From Pseudofulvibacter geojedonensis (GTDB lineage: Bacteria; Bacteroidota; Bacteroidia; Flavobacteriales; Flavobacteriaceae): a DNA stretch of 64,000 nucleotides. Below, in pieces: positions 1 through 8,188 of this stretch (positions are counted from its first letter, which is position 1; every line of letters starts with the position of its first letter). A program made the translations under genes and the position numbers. Location: positions 186,001-250,000 of the forward strand of contig NZ_JBHTJM010000009.1 in the NCBI RefSeq assembly GCF_042675745.1, read 5' to 3'. The notes under the pieces were generated by a model. The model searched no databases. It worked only from the letters and a program-made list of their open reading frames with translations, and was not told the DNA's origin.

Positions 1-188
1 TATCAACATTAAAAATTGAATCTGAAGAAGAGTTCACTTCCTCTAAAATTTACGATGTAAACGGTGTACTAATTATTGAAACTAAGGAACACAACATCAA
101 TGTGAATCGTTTAAAAAAAGGATTTTATGTTATTAAAATTTACAATAATAACTCTCTATTAACTACTAACAAATTCTTTAAAAATTAA
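1..188 (+). CDS. C-terminal end of a T9SS-secreted protein (partial)
   Basis: The reading frame is open from position 3 to the TAA at 186-188. Its last 61 residues show the pattern of a type IX secretion type A sorting domain: a KIYDVNG strand, then a basic LKKGFYVIKIYNN strand, ending KFFKN. This domain carries proteins across the outer membrane in Bacteroidota and is then removed. The functional part of the protein lies outside the window, so the product is unknown. The stop overlaps the stop of the convergent hydrolase by four bases. Confidence 0.8.
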   Translation, partial: STLKIESEEEFTSSKIYDVNGVLIIETKEHNINVNRLKKGFYVIKIYNNNSLLTTNKFFKN

Positions 189-967
189 CAAACCTTTACA
201 AACTCTTGTAAAGCATCTATAACTTCCTGTTGGTTTTCTATATGACTCATATGGCCATCAGGAAGTTCTACTTTTAAGACTTCTGTACCCTCTAACTGAT
301 CTAATAAATCTTCATAATTTAAAACAGGATCTTTCTTACCTAAAATCATCATCTTAGGATAAGGAGAAAAGTGTAGTAATGCTTCTCTATCAAAACGAAG
401 CTTCATGCCTTCCTGAGCTGCTATATAGCCTTGTAAAGGAGTTTTTAATGCTTCTTTTTTTACTGCTTTAATTTCTGCTTGAAAAACTTTTCTATTCTTA
501 GGCCTAAACAAATTGCTTATAGACATTCTTACCAAGTTCTTATAATTGGTTTTAACTGCTTCTATAGCTCTACTACGCAACTCAATTCTCTCTTTACTAT
601 CTGCTCTTGTAGTAGAATTTAGCAAACATAAACCTTTTACATTATCCGGATACATTTCTGCAAAAGCAAGGGAAACATACCCTCCCATAGAATGGCCTAC
701 AAAAATAGACCGTCTAATTTTTAAATATTGTAAGACCTCTGCAACTACATCGGCCATTACATCCATTTCATGCACATAGCCCAAACATTCTGTTTTTCCA
801 TGGCCCAATAGATCAATACATACTACTCTATTTCGCTTTAACAAACTAGGCTTTATAGCATCCCACATAGTACTATTTTCTAAAAAACCATGTAACAGTA
901 CTATGGTATTTCCTTTTCCCTCATCTGTATAACTTACAGTAGTTCCTTTATATATTAATTGTTGCAT
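185..967 (-). CDS. Alpha/beta-fold hydrolase
   Basis: This 260-residue protein has the alpha/beta hydrolase layout: the oxyanion-hole motif LLHGF (24-28), the nucleophile elbow GHSMGG with Ser93, a likely acid Asp213 in GKKDPVLNYE, and a catalytic His in GHMSH (probably His239). There is no signal peptide, so it should be cytoplasmic. The size and the elbow resemble small carboxylesterases of the MhpC/BioH group, but the substrate cannot be read from sequence. It stands alone, separated from the DUF3078 gene by a strong terminator. Confidence 0.85.
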   Translation of the reverse strand: MQQLIYKGTTVSYTDEGKGNTIVLLHGFLENSTMWDAIKPSLLKRNRVVCIDLLGHGKTECLGYVHEMDVMADVVAEVLQYLKIRRSIFVGHSMGGYVSLAFAEMYPDNVKGLCLLNSTTRADSKERIELRSRAIEAVKTNYKNLVRMSISNLFRPKNRKVFQAEIKAVKKEALKTPLQGYIAAQEGMKLRFDREALLHFSPYPKMMILGKKDPVLNYEDLLDQLEGTEVLKVELPDGHMSHIENQQEVIDALQEFVKVC

Positions 968-1004
968 TTTTTAGACGCCTCTATTTAATCTTTTGCAAAA
1001 ATAA

Positions 1005-1035
1005 AAAAAGCAAGCCTTTATAAGACTTGCTTTTT
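1005..1035 (-). terminator. Rho-independent terminator of the DUF3078 gene
   Basis: A 10-bp stem (1005-1014 with 1026-1035, AAAAAGCAAG/CTTGCTTTTT) extends inward by three more pairs after one mismatch. On the minus strand the stem is followed by a T run, which suits termination downstream of the DUF3078 gene. Confidence 0.75.
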
Positions 1036-1057
1036 AATATATTATTATCTCTAATTA

Positions 1058-1963
1058 CTAGAAAGCGTAGTTAAATCCTAAACCAAATGCTTCTCTAATC
1101 TGGAAACCTTTTGGTTGTGCATTATCATCATAGATAGCTTGAAAAACTAAGTTAGCAGAAATATACTTATTTACTTGCATCGCTAAGTTCATTGTATAAT
1201 CTATATCTACATTCTGTGGATCTTCTAAATAGTTAGTATATAAAGCTAAAATATTTTCTACAGAAATGTTTTTCATGATGTCAAACTTAGCATAACCTCT
1301 AACAGCTGCTCCTAATTCAAAACGAATAGCATCTCCTTTTTCTACACCAAAAGCATCTCCAAATTCAGTAAAATGTTTATGCACCATAATCATTTTTGCT
1401 GCTGCTGGTGAAATATTTACAAATAAGTTATCTGATTTTTTCCATAACATACCTGGTCCTGCCTGAAAATACGCAGGAGAGAAAAAATGTGATGTTGTTA
1501 TATCCTGATTAAAATCATCTGATGTATCTAGAGGAGTATTATTATCATTAACAAATGAAACTGAACCAGCATCCATTTGAGTTCTTAAGTTGAAATAAGC
1601 AGAATAATACCAATTATTTGAAGCTTTTTTACCTGCAGTAGAATTGAATTCTAAACGGTCGTTATTTTTAGTAAAACGTTCAGCTCCCTTGTTTTTATTT
1701 ACACCATAATCTGCAATAATCTTATTATCCCAAATCCAATCGCCTTTTTTATAGTTAATATCATAATTAACTAAAATATTAGCTGCTGTATTACCAACTC
1801 CTCCGCCAGTCCATTCTTTGTTAAATGCTGACTGATTAAATGTAATAAGAACATTTCCTGCTCTTTTCCATCCTTCTGTTACTGAATCTTTAGCAGCTTT
1901 CTCTTGAGCGAAACCTACGAATGTAGCCATTGCAAACGCTAATGCTAATACTACCTTTTTCAT
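1058..1963 (-). CDS. DUF3078 domain-containing outer-membrane-type protein
   Basis: The 301-residue protein starts with a signal peptide (MKKVVLALAFAMATFVGFAQ) and continues as alternating aromatic/polar beta strands ending in a C-terminal Phe, the usual ending of an outer-membrane barrel. I recognise the DUF3078 family from the GWKRAGN...FNQSAFNKEWTGGG start and the strands NNWYYSAYFNLRTQ and FFSPAYFQAGPGM. Its biochemical role is unknown. It lies just downstream of the suf genes but has its own consensus promoter and terminator, so it is probably a separate transcript. Confidence 0.8.
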   Translation of the reverse strand: MKKVVLALAFAMATFVGFAQEKAAKDSVTEGWKRAGNVLITFNQSAFNKEWTGGGVGNTAANILVNYDINYKKGDWIWDNKIIADYGVNKNKGAERFTKNNDRLEFNSTAGKKASNNWYYSAYFNLRTQMDAGSVSFVNDNNTPLDTSDDFNQDITTSHFFSPAYFQAGPGMLWKKSDNLFVNISPAAAKMIMVHKHFTEFGDAFGVEKGDAIRFELGAAVRGYAKFDIMKNISVENILALYTNYLEDPQNVDIDYTMNLAMQVNKYISANLVFQAIYDDNAQPKGFQIREAFGLGFNYAF

Positions 1964-1992
1964 AATTTGAAAGTTTTAATTTATTTCGGCGG

Positions 1993-2022
1993 CAAATATA
2001 ACCATCCATATCTTTTTAACAA
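1993..2022 (-). promoter_or_regulatory. Bacteroidota-type promoter of the DUF3078 gene
   Basis: On the minus strand TTG (2022-2020) is followed after 19 bp by TATATTTG (2000-1993), an exact TTG/TAnnTTTG promoter. It leaves a leader of about 25 nt before the ATG at 1963. Confidence 0.75.
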
Positions 2023-2055
2023 AATTCACAAATAACTGATAATCTGATGGTTGCG

Positions 2056-2568
2056 TTATTTTTTCTGTTTGTATAATGGAACAGAAGAGCAAGCTTCTCC
2101 GTACATTACAGATTTAGCAATTGGCATAAATAAAGATGTAAGGGTTAAGTAAGCGCTTTCTGGAACTGGCTTAGATGAACAGCCTTTTATAATTACCATT
2201 TTATTTTTATACTGAGACAAATCTAGCTGATGTAAAACACTTTCATAAAGACTAGTTTCTAAATCCTCTAAGCTACCTTTTACAATTTTTTCGACAAACG
2301 GTTTAATTTTAACGACAACAAGCATATACGCCCATGCTGGAACAATAGCGTCTGTGCTGCAATAAATAGCTGCATAGCTGTTTTTGTATTGTTCCCAGTT
2401 ATGATTATCTAAACTTTCTCTAAAGTTTTTTTCCCTTAAAATAAAGCCTTGATCTAACCACTGAGCTATATCAATTACTACTCTATTACCCTCTACATAA
2501 TAATCTTCTAAATTAAATGTAATTAAATTGGTGTTTTCTGCTACTCTATTTCTTATTGGTTCTTCCAT
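2056..2568 (-). CDS. DUF2480 family protein
   Basis: This is a 170-residue cytoplasmic protein without signal peptide or membrane segment. I recognise the DUF2480 family from IDIAQWLDQGFILREKNFR (about 32-50) and IVPAWAYMLVV (about 75-85). The family is found in Bacteroidota, usually directly after sufE and a DUF59 gene, so a link to Fe-S cluster assembly is inferred from context only. A conserved Cys near residue 130 (KGCSSKPVPE) could be functional. The start lies only a few bases after a terminator-like hairpin and its T run, which may attenuate its expression. Confidence 0.75.
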   Translation of the reverse strand: MEEPIRNRVAENTNLITFNLEDYYVEGNRVVIDIAQWLDQGFILREKNFRESLDNHNWEQYKNSYAAIYCSTDAIVPAWAYMLVVVKIKPFVEKIVKGSLEDLETSLYESVLHQLDLSQYKNKMVIIKGCSSKPVPESAYLTLTSLFMPIAKSVMYGEACSSVPLYKQKK

Positions 2569-2576
2569 ATTAAAAA

Positions 2577-2598
2577 AGGCTTCGTTTTACTGAAGCCT
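2577..2598 (-). terminator. Terminator or attenuator hairpin between sufT and DUF2480
   Basis: The stem AGGCTTC (2577-2583) pairs with GAAGCCT (2592-2598) around an 8-nt loop. On the minus strand it is followed by six Ts, and the DUF2480 ATG begins only 3 nt beyond that T run. It ends the sufS-E-T transcript or sets the read-through level into DUF2480. Confidence 0.65.
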
Positions 2599-2610
2599 AA
2601 TAAGTTTATA

Positions 2611-2632
2611 ACACTTCGACAAGCTCAGTGTG
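2611..2632. repeat. Short dyad repeat, copy 1 (CTTCGACAAGCTCAG core)
   Basis: A 22-bp sequence with ends ACACT and AGTGT around the core CTTCGACAAGCTCAG. An identical copy in the same orientation lies at 47416-47437. I recall this motif as a dispersed intergenic repeat of Flavobacteriaceae; its function is unknown. Confidence 0.75.
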
Positions 2633-2646
2633 TAGTATTTAATTAT

Positions 2647-2979
2647 TTATAGCATTCCTAACTCTAGTTTAGCTTCCTCACTCATTAAATCTTTATTCCA
2701 CTCTGGCTCAAAGGTAATCTCAACTTCGCAATCATTAACCTCATCCAAAGTTTTTATTTTATCTTCTACTTCTTTAGGCAAAGTTTCTGCAACAGGACAG
2801 TTAGGCGTTGTTAAAGTCATTAGTACTTTTACATCATAATCAGTACTTACCATAACATCGTAAATCAATCCTAATTCGTATATATCTACTGGTATTTCAG
2901 GATCATAAATAGTTTTAATAACCCTAACTATCTTTTCTCCTAATTCATTAACATCAATTTCTACAGCTTCTTCAGACAT
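2647..2979 (-). CDS. sufT: SufT-like DUF59 / MIP18-family Fe-S assembly factor
   Basis: This 110-residue protein is a single DUF59 domain. It has YDPEIPVDIYELGLIYD (about 25-41), the conserved LTTPNCPVAETLP segment with Cys61, and VEITFEPEW near the end. DUF59 proteins help mature or deliver Fe-S clusters. The gene sits 9 bp downstream of sufE within the suf cluster, which agrees with that role. It lacks the N-terminal extension of some SufT proteins and ends at the domain boundary, as is common in Bacteroidota. Confidence 0.85.
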   Translation of the reverse strand: MSEEAVEIDVNELGEKIVRVIKTIYDPEIPVDIYELGLIYDVMVSTDYDVKVLMTLTTPNCPVAETLPKEVEDKIKTLDEVNDCEVEITFEPEWNKDLMSEEAKLELGML

Positions 2980-2988
2980 ATTTTTTTA

Positions 2989-3414
2989 TTATTTTGCTAA
3001 TTGCGCTTTAAAAGCAATAGCATACATTTTTATTTGTTTTACCATACTCACTAAACCATTTGCTCTAGTTGGAGACAAATGCTCTTTTAAACCAATTTCA
3101 TCGATAAAATCCGTATCTGCAGCTATAATTGCTTCTGGTGTTTGATTGGTAAAAGTTCTTATTAACACAGATACAATTCCTTTAGTTATTATAGCATCGC
3201 TATCTGCAGTATACTCTACTTTATTGTCGTTTAATTTAGCATGCAACCAAACTTTAGATTGACATCCTTTAATTAAATTGGCATCTACCTTGTATTCATC
3301 ATTAATTAATGGTAAAGATTTACCTAACTCAATCATATATTCATAGCGTTGCATCCAATCATCAAACATTGAAAACTCATCTATCAACTCTTCCTGAATA
3401 TCCTTAATCGTCAT
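2989..3414 (-). CDS. sufE: SufE, sulfur-acceptor protein for SufS
   Basis: The 141-residue protein matches SufE over its length. Residues 10-36 contain the DEFSMFDDWMQRYEYMIELG helix, and the active-site Cys51 lies in LIKGCQSKVWL. SufE takes persulfide sulfur from the cysteine desulfurase SufS and passes it to the SufBCD scaffold. It is encoded between a lipoprotein gene, overlapped by 11 bp, and the DUF59 gene, in the same transcript as sufS. Confidence 0.93.
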   Translation of the reverse strand: MTIKDIQEELIDEFSMFDDWMQRYEYMIELGKSLPLINDEYKVDANLIKGCQSKVWLHAKLNDNKVEYTADSDAIITKGIVSVLIRTFTNQTPEAIIAADTDFIDEIGLKEHLSPTRANGLVSMVKQIKMYAIAFKAQLAK

Positions 3415-4144
3415 TTTTTTGCTTTTTAGGCTGCAAAGATAACATTTTGTTTACTAATGCTTCTAATTCTACAGGAGGATGTCCACCATCGAATGTAGAA
3501 GATTTAAATTCTTCTTTACCTTGATACACCTTTACATGTGTATGGGGAGCTCCATCGAAACGTCTTTTATTTGTTGGAGATTCTAATAATGATATTTCCT
3601 TTAAATCTATAGTTGAAATGATTTTCTTTAAATCTGCAATATCTTCTTTAGATACATCATACCTTAGAGGTCTAACATTTCGTTGTTTTGTATAAGTTAT
3701 ATAACCGCCATTATAAACTGTTAAATTCATATAAAAACCTCTAGTACTAGAATCATAAACCACTAAAGGCATGATATCTGTTTGCTCATTATTATTGAGT
3801 TTTTTAATGTTTTCAGTAATATTTAAAGCCATTTGAGTATCTCTCTCCTTTTTCAAGACCTTTCTTAAAGTGTACTTTAAGTTAGAACCATCAGCTGGTG
3901 GATTATCTATTTTTTCTATATCCACTTCTAATTCATAATTATAACCTTCTTCATAAGTAAACCCTTCTATTTCTCCGTAAAACAATTGCCAATTATCTTC
4001 TCCCTTAATTTTATATTGCATGCATTTCTGCGTTCCTTCTCCTTGGCAATCTACTAAGTTAGATTTTAAAATTACTGTTTTGGTTTCTTTACAAGCCATT
4101 AGCATAAAACTAAATAGAGTTAAAATGAATACTACTTTTTTCAT
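3404..4144 (-). CDS. Lipoprotein with DUF4377 and DUF6438-like domains
   Basis: I take the ATG at 4144 rather than an upstream TTG because it gives a proper lipoprotein signal (MKKVVFILTLF..MLMAC, Cys18). The first half (about 28-100: VDCQGEGTQKCMQYK, WQLFYGEIEGFTYEEGYNYELEV) matches DUF4377. The second half (about 125-235, with YNGGYITYTK and GAPHTHVKVYQG) resembles DUF6438. Function is unknown. It overlaps sufE by 11 bp, so it is co-transcribed with cytoplasmic Fe-S genes although it should sit on the envelope. Confidence 0.75.
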   Translation of the reverse strand: MKKVVFILTLFSFMLMACKETKTVILKSNLVDCQGEGTQKCMQYKIKGEDNWQLFYGEIEGFTYEEGYNYELEVDIEKIDNPPADGSNLKYTLRKVLKKERDTQMALNITENIKKLNNNEQTDIMPLVVYDSSTRGFYMNLTVYNGGYITYTKQRNVRPLRYDVSKEDIADLKKIISTIDLKEISLLESPTNKRRFDGAPHTHVKVYQGKEEFKSSTFDGGHPPVELEALVNKMLSLQPKKQKNDD

Positions 4145-4229
4145 AATCAAAAATTTTATTGGTTATAGTTTATACAATACTAATTCTATGCCAAAATATA
4201 CAACTTAAATATTAAACCATAAATACTAC

Positions 4230-5453
4230 TTATAAAAGCATGGTTCTAGCTTTTTGTAATGCCTCTACTAATCTATCTACATCTTCTTTAGTGTTATAGA
4301 ACATAAAAGAAGCTCTTATAGTGCCCGGTATATTAAAAAAGCTCATGATTGGTTGTGCACAATGATGTCCGGTTCTTACCGCTACTCCTAACTTATCTAC
4401 AATTGTTCCTACATCATAAGGATGACATCCTTGTATATTAAAAGAAATAACAGATGTTTTCTCTCTTGCTGTACCAACAAACTGCAAACCTTCTATTTTA
4501 TTTAGTTCTTGAGTAGCATAATTTAACAACTCTTCTTCTTGCTGTTGTATATAATCGAAACCTACAGAATTTAAGTAATCTAAAGCTATACCAAAAACGA
4601 TTCCTCCAGCAATATTAGGGGTTCCTGCTTCAAACTTATGTGGCAAACAAGCATAAGTAGTTTTTTCAAAACTTACCTCTTTTATCATTTCTCCACCTCC
4701 TTGATAAGGTGGAATAATATTTAACCATTCTTCTTTACCATATAAAATACCCACTCCAGTAGGTCCACACATTTTATGGGCGGAACATACATAAAAATCG
4801 CAATTTAACTCCTGTACATCTGGCTTTACGTGTGGTGTAGCTTGAGCACCATCAATTAAAACAACCGCTTCATATTGATGCGCTTTATCAATAATTTCTT
4901 TTATAGGATTAATGGTTCCTAAAGCATTCGATATATGATTAACAGCTACTAGTTTTGTTTTTTCACTTAACAACTTATCATAGTCTTCCATTATCAACTC
5001 GCCATGCTGATTCATTGGAATAACTTTTAAAACCGCACCAGTTCTTTCGCAAAGCATTTGCCAAGGAACAATATTAGAATGATGTTCCATAGCTGAAACG
5101 ATTATCTCATCTCCTTCTTTTACTAAAGAAGTAAATCCGTTAGCTACCAAATTAATACCATCTGTAGTTCCTTTTGTGAAGATAATTTCTTCTAAATGCT
5201 TGGCATTAAAATGCAGTTGCAACTTTTTTCTAGCTTCTTCATAAGCATCGGTTGCCTTTTGACTCAAGGTGTGGACACCTCGGTGAATATTTGCATTAAT
5301 CTCTGTATAATATTTAGTGATAGCATCTATAACCGCTTTAGGCTTCTGAGAAGATGCTCCATTATCTAAATACACTAATGGTTTTCCGTTTACTTCTTGA
5401 TTGAGTATAGGAAAATCTGCTCTAATATCTTGGATGTCTTTTGTTAATGACAT
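4230..5453 (-). CDS. sufS: SufS cysteine desulfurase
   Basis: This 407-residue PLP enzyme removes sulfur from cysteine for cluster assembly. It has the class V aminotransferase layout: AMEHHSNIVPW (121-131), the PLP-binding Lys227 in CSAHKMCGPTGVG, and the catalytic loop Cys365 in RTGHHCAQP, which marks group II desulfurases (SufS). Length is normal. It opens the second suf transcript (sufS-lipoprotein-sufE-sufT). Confidence 0.95.
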   Translation of the reverse strand: MSLTKDIQDIRADFPILNQEVNGKPLVYLDNGASSQKPKAVIDAITKYYTEINANIHRGVHTLSQKATDAYEEARKKLQLHFNAKHLEEIIFTKGTTDGINLVANGFTSLVKEGDEIIVSAMEHHSNIVPWQMLCERTGAVLKVIPMNQHGELIMEDYDKLLSEKTKLVAVNHISNALGTINPIKEIIDKAHQYEAVVLIDGAQATPHVKPDVQELNCDFYVCSAHKMCGPTGVGILYGKEEWLNIIPPYQGGGEMIKEVSFEKTTYACLPHKFEAGTPNIAGGIVFGIALDYLNSVGFDYIQQQEEELLNYATQELNKIEGLQFVGTAREKTSVISFNIQGCHPYDVGTIVDKLGVAVRTGHHCAQPIMSFFNIPGTIRASFMFYNTKEDVDRLVEALQKARTMLL

Positions 5454-5473
5454 AAGTAATTACTTTAAAAGCA

Positions 5474-5481
5474 CAAAGTTA
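5474..5481 (-). promoter_or_regulatory. Possible -7 box of sufS
   Basis: The minus strand reads TAACTTTG, 20 nt upstream of the sufS ATG. There is no TTG at the usual distance, so the call is weaker than for the complete promoters in this window. Confidence 0.4.
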
Positions 5482-5497
5482 TTGATTATTTCACACA

Positions 5498-5534
5498 ATA
5501 AAGCCTTATCAAGTTAATTCTGATAAGGCTTTAT
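5498..5534 (-). terminator. Strong hairpin terminator after the M43 protease gene
   Basis: A perfect 14-bp stem (ATAAAGCCTTATCA at 5498-5511 with its complement at 5521-5534) has a 9-nt loop. It lies between the protease stop and sufS. A long T run is absent on both sides, but the stem is stable. Confidence 0.65.
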
Positions 5535-5555
5535 CTTAAATTAAATAATTATTTA

Positions 5556-6608
5556 CTAGTTAAGCATACTTTCTCTTGCTCCACCAGCTCCAAAAAGGTC
5601 TCTCATTCTTGCTTTTTGACCTTCAGAAAACATATACATACAGGCATCGTCTACATAATCCATGTAATTCATTGTCATATCATTAGATCGACAATTAACT
5701 GTTGGATATGATGGACATCCATAATTCGGACCGTCAGAAGACGGAGTATCTGCTACAAAATCATCTCTTTTGCATCTTCCATCTCCCCAAATATGACGTA
5801 AATTTAAATAATGACCTACTTCATGGGTTGTAGTTCTTCCTTTATCAAAAGGAGCAGATACATAACCTTGTTTACCAAAATATTGTGGAGAAACTACTAC
5901 ACCGTCTGTACTAGCACTTCCTCCAGGGAACTGTGCATAACCTAATATACCTCCACCTATATTACAAACCCAAATATTTAAATGAGTTTCTGGAGTAATT
6001 ACATCTACACCTCCGTTTGCTGAACTTTTCATGGCATCGTTGGTACCCCATGAAGTTCTTGAAGATGCTTTTCTCGTTATTCCTGCTAAAGTAAATTGAA
6101 TTTCACTATCTGCTACCAGACCAGCAAATTCATTTGGTACCTGGTTTACGTCTGAGTTACTAGCCCTAAAATCATCGTTCAAAACAGCTATTTGAGAATT
6201 AACTTGTGCATCGCTTATATTTTCTTGTGAATTGTTATAAATAACATGAACATAAACAGGAATATTAATCACTCCTAAATTATCAGATCCGCCGTCTCCG
6301 CCTCCATTTCCATTACCATTACCATTGCCGTTACCGTTTCCATTACCTGGTTTAGCATTTATTCTAGCTCTAGCCTCTATAGCTTCCATTCTTTGTAACA
6401 ATCCTGGATTTTCTTTTAATTGTCTTTCTAATACATGCATAGAATGACACTGACGTCCACCTATATTGATAGCTTGACGTTCTAATTCATCGGCTGACAC
6501 CGTTAAATCTACTTTTTGAGTTTCTTCTGGTTGCTGAAGATCTTTGTCGGTCTCACAAGACCATAATAATGCTGCAGCTACAAAAGCTGTAAGGCATAAC
6601 TTTCTCAT
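5556..6608 (-). CDS. M43 family (cytophagalysin/pappalysin-like) zinc metalloprotease lipoprotein
   Basis: The 350-residue protein starts with a lipoprotein signal (MRKLCLTAF..LLWSC, Cys18). A flexible Gly-Asn repeat linker (about 88-108) follows, then the protease domain. The zinc site HEVGHYLNLRH spans 262-272 (His262, His266, His272) with Glu263 as catalytic base, and the Met-turn MNYMDY carries Met316. These features define M43 metzincins, secreted proteases of Bacteroidota. It sits between the two suf transcripts in the same orientation, bounded by hairpins on both sides, so it is probably an independent insertion. Confidence 0.88.
   Translation of the reverse strand: MRKLCLTAFVAAALLWSCETDKDLQQPEETQKVDLTVSADELERQAINIGGRQCHSMHVLERQLKENPGLLQRMEAIEARARINAKPGNGNGNGNGNGNGNGGGDGGSDNLGVINIPVYVHVIYNNSQENISDAQVNSQIAVLNDDFRASNSDVNQVPNEFAGLVADSEIQFTLAGITRKASSRTSWGTNDAMKSSANGGVDVITPETHLNIWVCNIGGGILGYAQFPGGSASTDGVVVSPQYFGKQGYVSAPFDKGRTTTHEVGHYLNLRHIWGDGRCKRDDFVADTPSSDGPNYGCPSYPTVNCRSNDMTMNYMDYVDDACMYMFSEGQKARMRDLFGAGGARESMLN
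6302..6352. repeat. Degenerate hexanucleotide repeat encoding (Gly-Asn)n linker
   Basis: About eight tandem copies of a 6-bp unit (plus-strand CCRTTW variants such as CCATTA, CCATTG, CCGTTA) encode the GN linker of the M43 protease. Silent differences between units limit slippage. Length variation between strains would lengthen or shorten the linker without a frameshift. Confidence 0.7.
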
Positions 6609-6752
6609 AAAAATTATTATTAGGTTGTTAATAAATATCGGTTTGTCTTCTAAATAACCGATTAATAGCTCTTTTTTAAAAACTATTATTATGAGTAAAT
6701 TTTGAGGGATATTTTTCGCGAGGTTCTAAAGTACTATTTTTTTATTAAAATA

Positions 6753-6786
6753 AAAAATCCTCAATCAAAACTGACTGAGGATTTTT
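6753..6786 (-). terminator. Terminator of the sufA-B-C-D transcript
   Basis: The 11-bp stem AAAAATCCTCA (6753-6763) pairs with TGAGGATTTTT (6776-6786). On the minus strand it ends in a T run directly downstream of sufD. Confidence 0.8.
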
Positions 6787-6807
6787 ATTATTCATTAAAA
6801 TTGTTAA

Positions 6808-8121
6808 TTACAAATCAAATCCTAAATTAACATTTAACTTTTGAGCTATTAATTTATTAATTCTAGCTTTTACCTCAGGTATTTTTACACTTTCTAAAAC
6901 AGTATTAGCAAATGCATACATTAATAAAGCCTTAGCTTCTTTTTTAGGGATTCCTCTTTGTTGCATATAAAACAATGCCTGATCATCTAACTGACCAATA
7001 GTACAACCGTGTGTACAACGAACATCATCTGCAAATATTTCTAATTGAGGTTTTGCATTAATGGTTGCTTTATCGCTTACCAACACATTGTTGTTTTGTT
7101 GGTATGCATTTGTTTTTTGAGCTTCTTTCTCAACCACAACCTTACCATTAAATACCCCCACCGAACGTTCATCATAAATACCTTTATAATCTTGATGACT
7201 TTCGCAATTAGGCTCTATATGATGTACTAATGTATGATGATCTACATGTTGCTTACCCTCTAGTATAGTTACCCCTTTTAAAATTGAATCTACATGCTCT
7301 CCATTTTGAAAAAAGTTTAAGTTGTTTCTTGTAATCTTTCCTCCAAATGAAAAAGTATGTACAGAACAAACACTTTCTCCTTGCTGATCTACATATGTAT
7401 TATCTACTAAGGAAGCATTTACATTATCGTTCTGTATTTTATAATAATCTACATGAGCATGCTTAGCTGTAAATATTTCTGTAACAGAATTGGTTAAAAC
7501 AGGGTTGTCTGACAATGATTGGTGGCGCTCAATAATCTGAACATGAGCGTTCTGTTCTGCCACAACTAAATTTCTTGGTTGCAAAAAAGTTGCTGATTCG
7601 CTACCCGTTGCGAAATTAATAATTTGTATTGGTTTATCTACCTCTGTATTTTTTGGTATATAAATATAAGCTCCTTCGCTTGCAAAAGCAGTATTCAAAG
7701 CCGTCATATTATCTTGCTTAGCTGCTTTGTTAAAGTAATTTTCTATTACGGCTTTATGCTTGTTTTTAGTTAAAGCCGAAGACAACAAACAAACATCTAT
7801 ACCATCATGAGTAGTATCTGATAAAAATGAGCTGTATTTACCGTCTATAAATACAATTTTATATGCATCTATATCATGAATAAAATACTTCTTTACATCT
7901 GCAAATTCAACAACCGCATCCTTATTAGGAAAGATGCTATAGTCTTCTTTTAAAATTGAATTTAACGAAGTGTATTTCCAAGCTTCTAATTTTTTAGTAG
8001 GAAAACCTAAGTCTTCAAACTCTTTTAAAGCTTTGGTTCTTATATCGTGTATATCGGAATTTATGTTTACTCCATTTTCAAAAGCAACATAAGACGATAA
8101 TATTTTTTCTTTTAATTCCAT
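6808..8121 (-). CDS. sufD: SufD, Fe-S cluster assembly scaffold subunit
   Basis: The 437-residue protein has the SufD N-terminal helical part (FPTKKLEAWKYTSLNSIL, about 40-57) and the SufB/SufD beta-helix core. The C-terminal part contains the family signature DVRCTHGCTIGQLDDQALFYMQQRGIPKKEA (about 366-395). SufD joins SufB and SufC in the SufBC2D scaffold on which clusters are built. It is last in the sufA-S23-B-lipoprotein-C-D transcript. Confidence 0.93.
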   Translation of the reverse strand: MELKEKILSSYVAFENGVNINSDIHDIRTKALKEFEDLGFPTKKLEAWKYTSLNSILKEDYSIFPNKDAVVEFADVKKYFIHDIDAYKIVFIDGKYSSFLSDTTHDGIDVCLLSSALTKNKHKAVIENYFNKAAKQDNMTALNTAFASEGAYIYIPKNTEVDKPIQIINFATGSESATFLQPRNLVVAEQNAHVQIIERHQSLSDNPVLTNSVTEIFTAKHAHVDYYKIQNDNVNASLVDNTYVDQQGESVCSVHTFSFGGKITRNNLNFFQNGEHVDSILKGVTILEGKQHVDHHTLVHHIEPNCESHQDYKGIYDERSVGVFNGKVVVEKEAQKTNAYQQNNNVLVSDKATINAKPQLEIFADDVRCTHGCTIGQLDDQALFYMQQRGIPKKEAKALLMYAFANTVLESVKIPEVKARINKLIAQKLNVNLGFDL

Positions 8122-8188
8122 TGTTCTTCAGTTATAAAGTTAAAAATGCTTGAATGTTTAAATGTTCTTCTTTAAAACTTTATACATT

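Noticed and set aside
6302..6352. CRISPR-like or regulatory tandem repeat
   Set aside because: The repeat is in frame and encodes the Gly-Asn linker of the M43 protease; unit length and lack of spacers exclude CRISPR.
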